Assembly: GCA_020002185.1 (NCBI GenBank)
Contig: CM034541.1
Coordinates: 26,397,164-26,461,163 of the forward strand
Length of the DNA: 64,000 nucleotides
Source of the DNA: Paraescarpia echinospica
Lineage: Eukaryota > Annelida > Polychaeta > Sabellida > Siboglinidae
Direction: 5' to 3'
Part shown: positions 61,880 to 64,000 of the stretch, one piece after another
How positions within the stretch are numbered: the stretch's first letter is position 1
Layout of the letters: each line of letters starts with the position of its first letter
Program-made: the position numbers and the translations under genes
The notes under the pieces: generated by a model
Told to the model about the DNA's origin: nothing
Databases searched by the model: none
What the model saw: the letters and a program-made list of their open reading frames with translations, nothing else

Positions 61880-63293
61880 ATGACATATGCCCGTGCCCTT
61901 TTGTTTGTCTTCGCCGTGTCGGTGGCCGTCAGCGCAGGTGAGTGATATCGTGGTAGTGTCAAAGGTTTCTCCTCAATTCAACTGTTTCTCTAGTCTCATT
62001 GCATGACATAATTATGTATGTGACTCCATGTCTGTCAGGCACATTCAGTTAGTTAACTTAATCGTTGCATGGCCCGGCAAATTGGCTTTGGCAAATTGCC
62101 AGCTGTAACGGCTTCTTTCGACCATTTACACAAAAGTATATTATTAAGTTTATATTTTATCGACGTAAACTCAATTAATACACTTCATATTTGGACATCG
62201 CAGAAACTGATTAACGATAGGCAAAACAACTGGAGGAAACATATTTAACGTTTTCGAGTTTACTAAGATGTTTTGTTGACGTTCTTGGTGATTGCAATCG
62301 CTCCAACCGAACGGGAGTTAGTTTTCCGATATACTAAATGACAATGTTGTGATTTGCCTGTTGTTATTGTATTTACGTTTTCTTATTTACCTTCCATCTT
62401 CTGATTGATTATAATAGTATTAGAGGAGTTTCTTAAAGCAATTTTGTTACGAACTGTCCTGTGTACTACATTTTATATTCTTTTTTAATAAATAATATTG
62501 TTTATATTCATGTCGTGTAAATTAAAACTTACCACAAGCATTTGTACCGGTAAAGGTCAAATAACGTACTTTTTCATCCTGAATAATGTCTTGCTGAAAG
62601 ATGTTTACCAGTTGTAACGGAAGACTGTATCACCAAGTTAGACACAAAGACTTATTAGGTGGTGCGATGACGTCACTTCCTGTGTGTGCTTGCAGTGTGC
62701 GCGTATGAATGTACGGATGTCACCCGCAGTGGGTGGGGCGCGAAGAGACCCCGAGGAGGGTACAGGTGGATAGCAGCCGTCAGTAACGTCTTCATCCATC
62801 ACTCGGCCACCGCCCCTTGCTACAGCACCAGTGCGTGTGCGGCCAAGATCCGCAGCTTCCAGAACTACCACATGAACAGCAAACGTACGTTGACGGAATT
62901 ATTCGGCTAACGTTAAACAGCTTCAGCTAACTCCCAAGCACCGAACTGATACCAGAATTTGACTGATACATTATTGGCGCTATGTTTAGTGTATTTAGAA
63001 ATGCAAAACTTTGTGAGCAAGTCCTTAAATGAGAATGTTATTAAGAAACTACGAATGTTATATCAAAGTCGGTAACTAAGGTGATCACCTTTAGAGCCAT
63101 AACTCCAGTGTAGGAATGGTTATGAAGTGCGTCCTGCAATAGATTGGTGAAATAGTGACCGTTGTGCTCTCTACGGCAGGCTGGATGGACCTCGGCTACA
63201 GCTTCCTAGTGGGCGGGGACGGCAAGGTGTACGAGGGCCGCGGGTGGAACCACCAGGGCGCTCACACCGCCGGATACAACCGCAGAGGAATTG
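61880..63293 (+). CDS. PGRP: Peptidoglycan recognition protein, copy 2 (exons 1-3; exon 4 in the gap)
   Basis: Exons are 61880-61937, 62696-62884 and 63180-63293. The encoded residues (1-120 and the first base of codon 121) are identical to copy 1. I see one coding difference, a silent AGT to AGC change in a Ser codon near the end of exon 2. The signal peptide, zinc ligand H54, C61/C67 and Y89 are present. The final exon, which would carry H163 and C171, falls in the run of N, so I cannot say whether this copy is whole. Confidence 0.85.
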
Positions 63294-63412
63294 GTAAGTC
63301 GAGAGACGGGTGTACAGAGGATATATATATATATATAGAGAGAGAGAGATAGAGAGAGAGGTGGAGAGTGGGAGATAGAGAGAGAGAGAGAGGGGTGGAG
63401 TGGGGGATATAT

Positions 63413-64000
63413 NNNNNNNNNNNNNNNNNNNNNNNNNNNNNNNNNNNNNNNNNNNNNNNNNNNNNNNNNNNNNNNNNNNNNNNNNNNNNNNNNNNNNNNN
63501 NNNNNNNNNNNNNNNNNNNNNNNNNNNNNNNNNNNNNNNNNNNNNNNNNNNNNNNNNNNNNNNNNNNNNNNNNNNNNNNNNNNNNNNNNNNNNNNNNNNN
63601 NNNNNNNNNNNNNNNNNNNNNNNNNNNNNNNNNNNNNNNNNNNNNNNNNNNNNNNNNNNNNNNNNNNNNNNNNNNNNNNNNNNNNNNNNNNNNNNNNNNN
63701 NNNNNNNNNNNNNNNNNNNNNNNNNNNNNNNNNNNNNNNNNNNNNNNNNNNNNNNNNNNNNNNNNNNNNNNNNNNNNNNNNNNNNNNNNNNNNNNNNNNN
63801 NNNNNNNNNNNNNNNNNNNNNNNNNNNNNNNNNNNNNNNNNNNNNNNNNNNNNNNNNNNNNNNNNNNNNNNNNNNNNNNNNNNNNNNNNNNNNNNNNNNN
63901 NNNNNNNNNNNNNNNNNNNNNNNNNNNNNNNNNNNNNNNNNNNNNNNNNNNNNNNNNNNNNNNNNNNNNNNNNNNNNNNNNNNNNNNNNNNNNNNNNNNN
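63413..64000. other. Assembly gap (588 N)
   Basis: A run of N that begins within the TA/GA microsatellite of PGRP intron 3, copy 2. It hides at least exon 4 of that gene and the end of the duplicated unit. Confidence 0.99.

Larger units (their letters stand above)
49536..63412. repeat. Segmental tandem duplication, copy 2 (interrupted; end in the gap)
   Basis: Corresponds to 39771 to about 47660 of copy 1. It carries the cut THAP piece and right end of the Kolobok-like element (49536-49947), a non-LTR tail (49948-50365), the split non-LTR element and PGRP copy 2. The remainder of the unit is hidden in the N gap. Confidence 0.92.

Overview
The window is animal nuclear DNA, most likely from a mollusc. 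The genes have introns with GT-AG borders, and the two real host genes are a Pif/BMSP-type shell-matrix protein and a peptidoglycan recognition protein (PGRP). Intergenic DNA is AT-rich and full of microsatellites and broken transposons. Assignment to Mollusca rests on the Pif-type architecture and is an inference; related genes occur in other lophotrochozoans.

Layout. 0.6-5.5 kb: a 49-bp minisatellite that surrounds two Penelope-like retroelement relics 1.76 kb apart, with inverted ends that each carry a small hammerhead-ribozyme motif. 7.1-8.6 kb: a decayed transposon gene on the minus strand. 11.75-29.1 kb: one host gene on the plus strand, with a TATA-like promoter, a non-coding first exon, 13 coding exons (626 aa) and a poly(A) signal. 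It encodes a secreted protein with thrombospondin-1, VWA, two chitin-binding and laminin-G-like regions. Its introns hold non-LTR elements, a tRNA-derived SINE, a tandem array of tRNA-like modules and long CA/TG tracts. 29.2-30.0 kb: CA-rich microsatellites.

31.9-40.6 kb: a non-LTR element split by an ~8.03-kb DNA transposon. The transposon has a TTAA target duplication, matching terminal inverted repeats and a THAP-type transposase relic on the minus strand, which fits the Kolobok superfamily. It also carries, on the plus strand, a three-exon gene for a P2X7 'ballast'-type cysteine-rich domain. The two genes converge on a perfect 23-bp palindrome with an AATAAA on each strand. A Jockey/CR1-like element and small pogo-like elements are nested inside.

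39.8-63.4 kb: a ~9.77-kb tandem segmental duplication whose left breakpoint lies inside the Kolobok transposase gene. Each copy carries a PGRP gene; copy 1 is complete (187 aa, amidase zinc ligands intact), and copy 2 runs into the 588-base N gap before its last exon. In copy 2 a further ~6-kb element is inserted into a non-LTR element that is uninterrupted in copy 1. It carries a decayed tyrosine recombinase, an SGNH-hydrolase gene and an array of short dyads.

The nesting gives a relative order of events: non-LTR insertion, Kolobok insertion, further insertions inside it, tandem duplication that doubled PGRP, then insertion of the recombinase element. I see no CRISPR, operon or bacterial feature.
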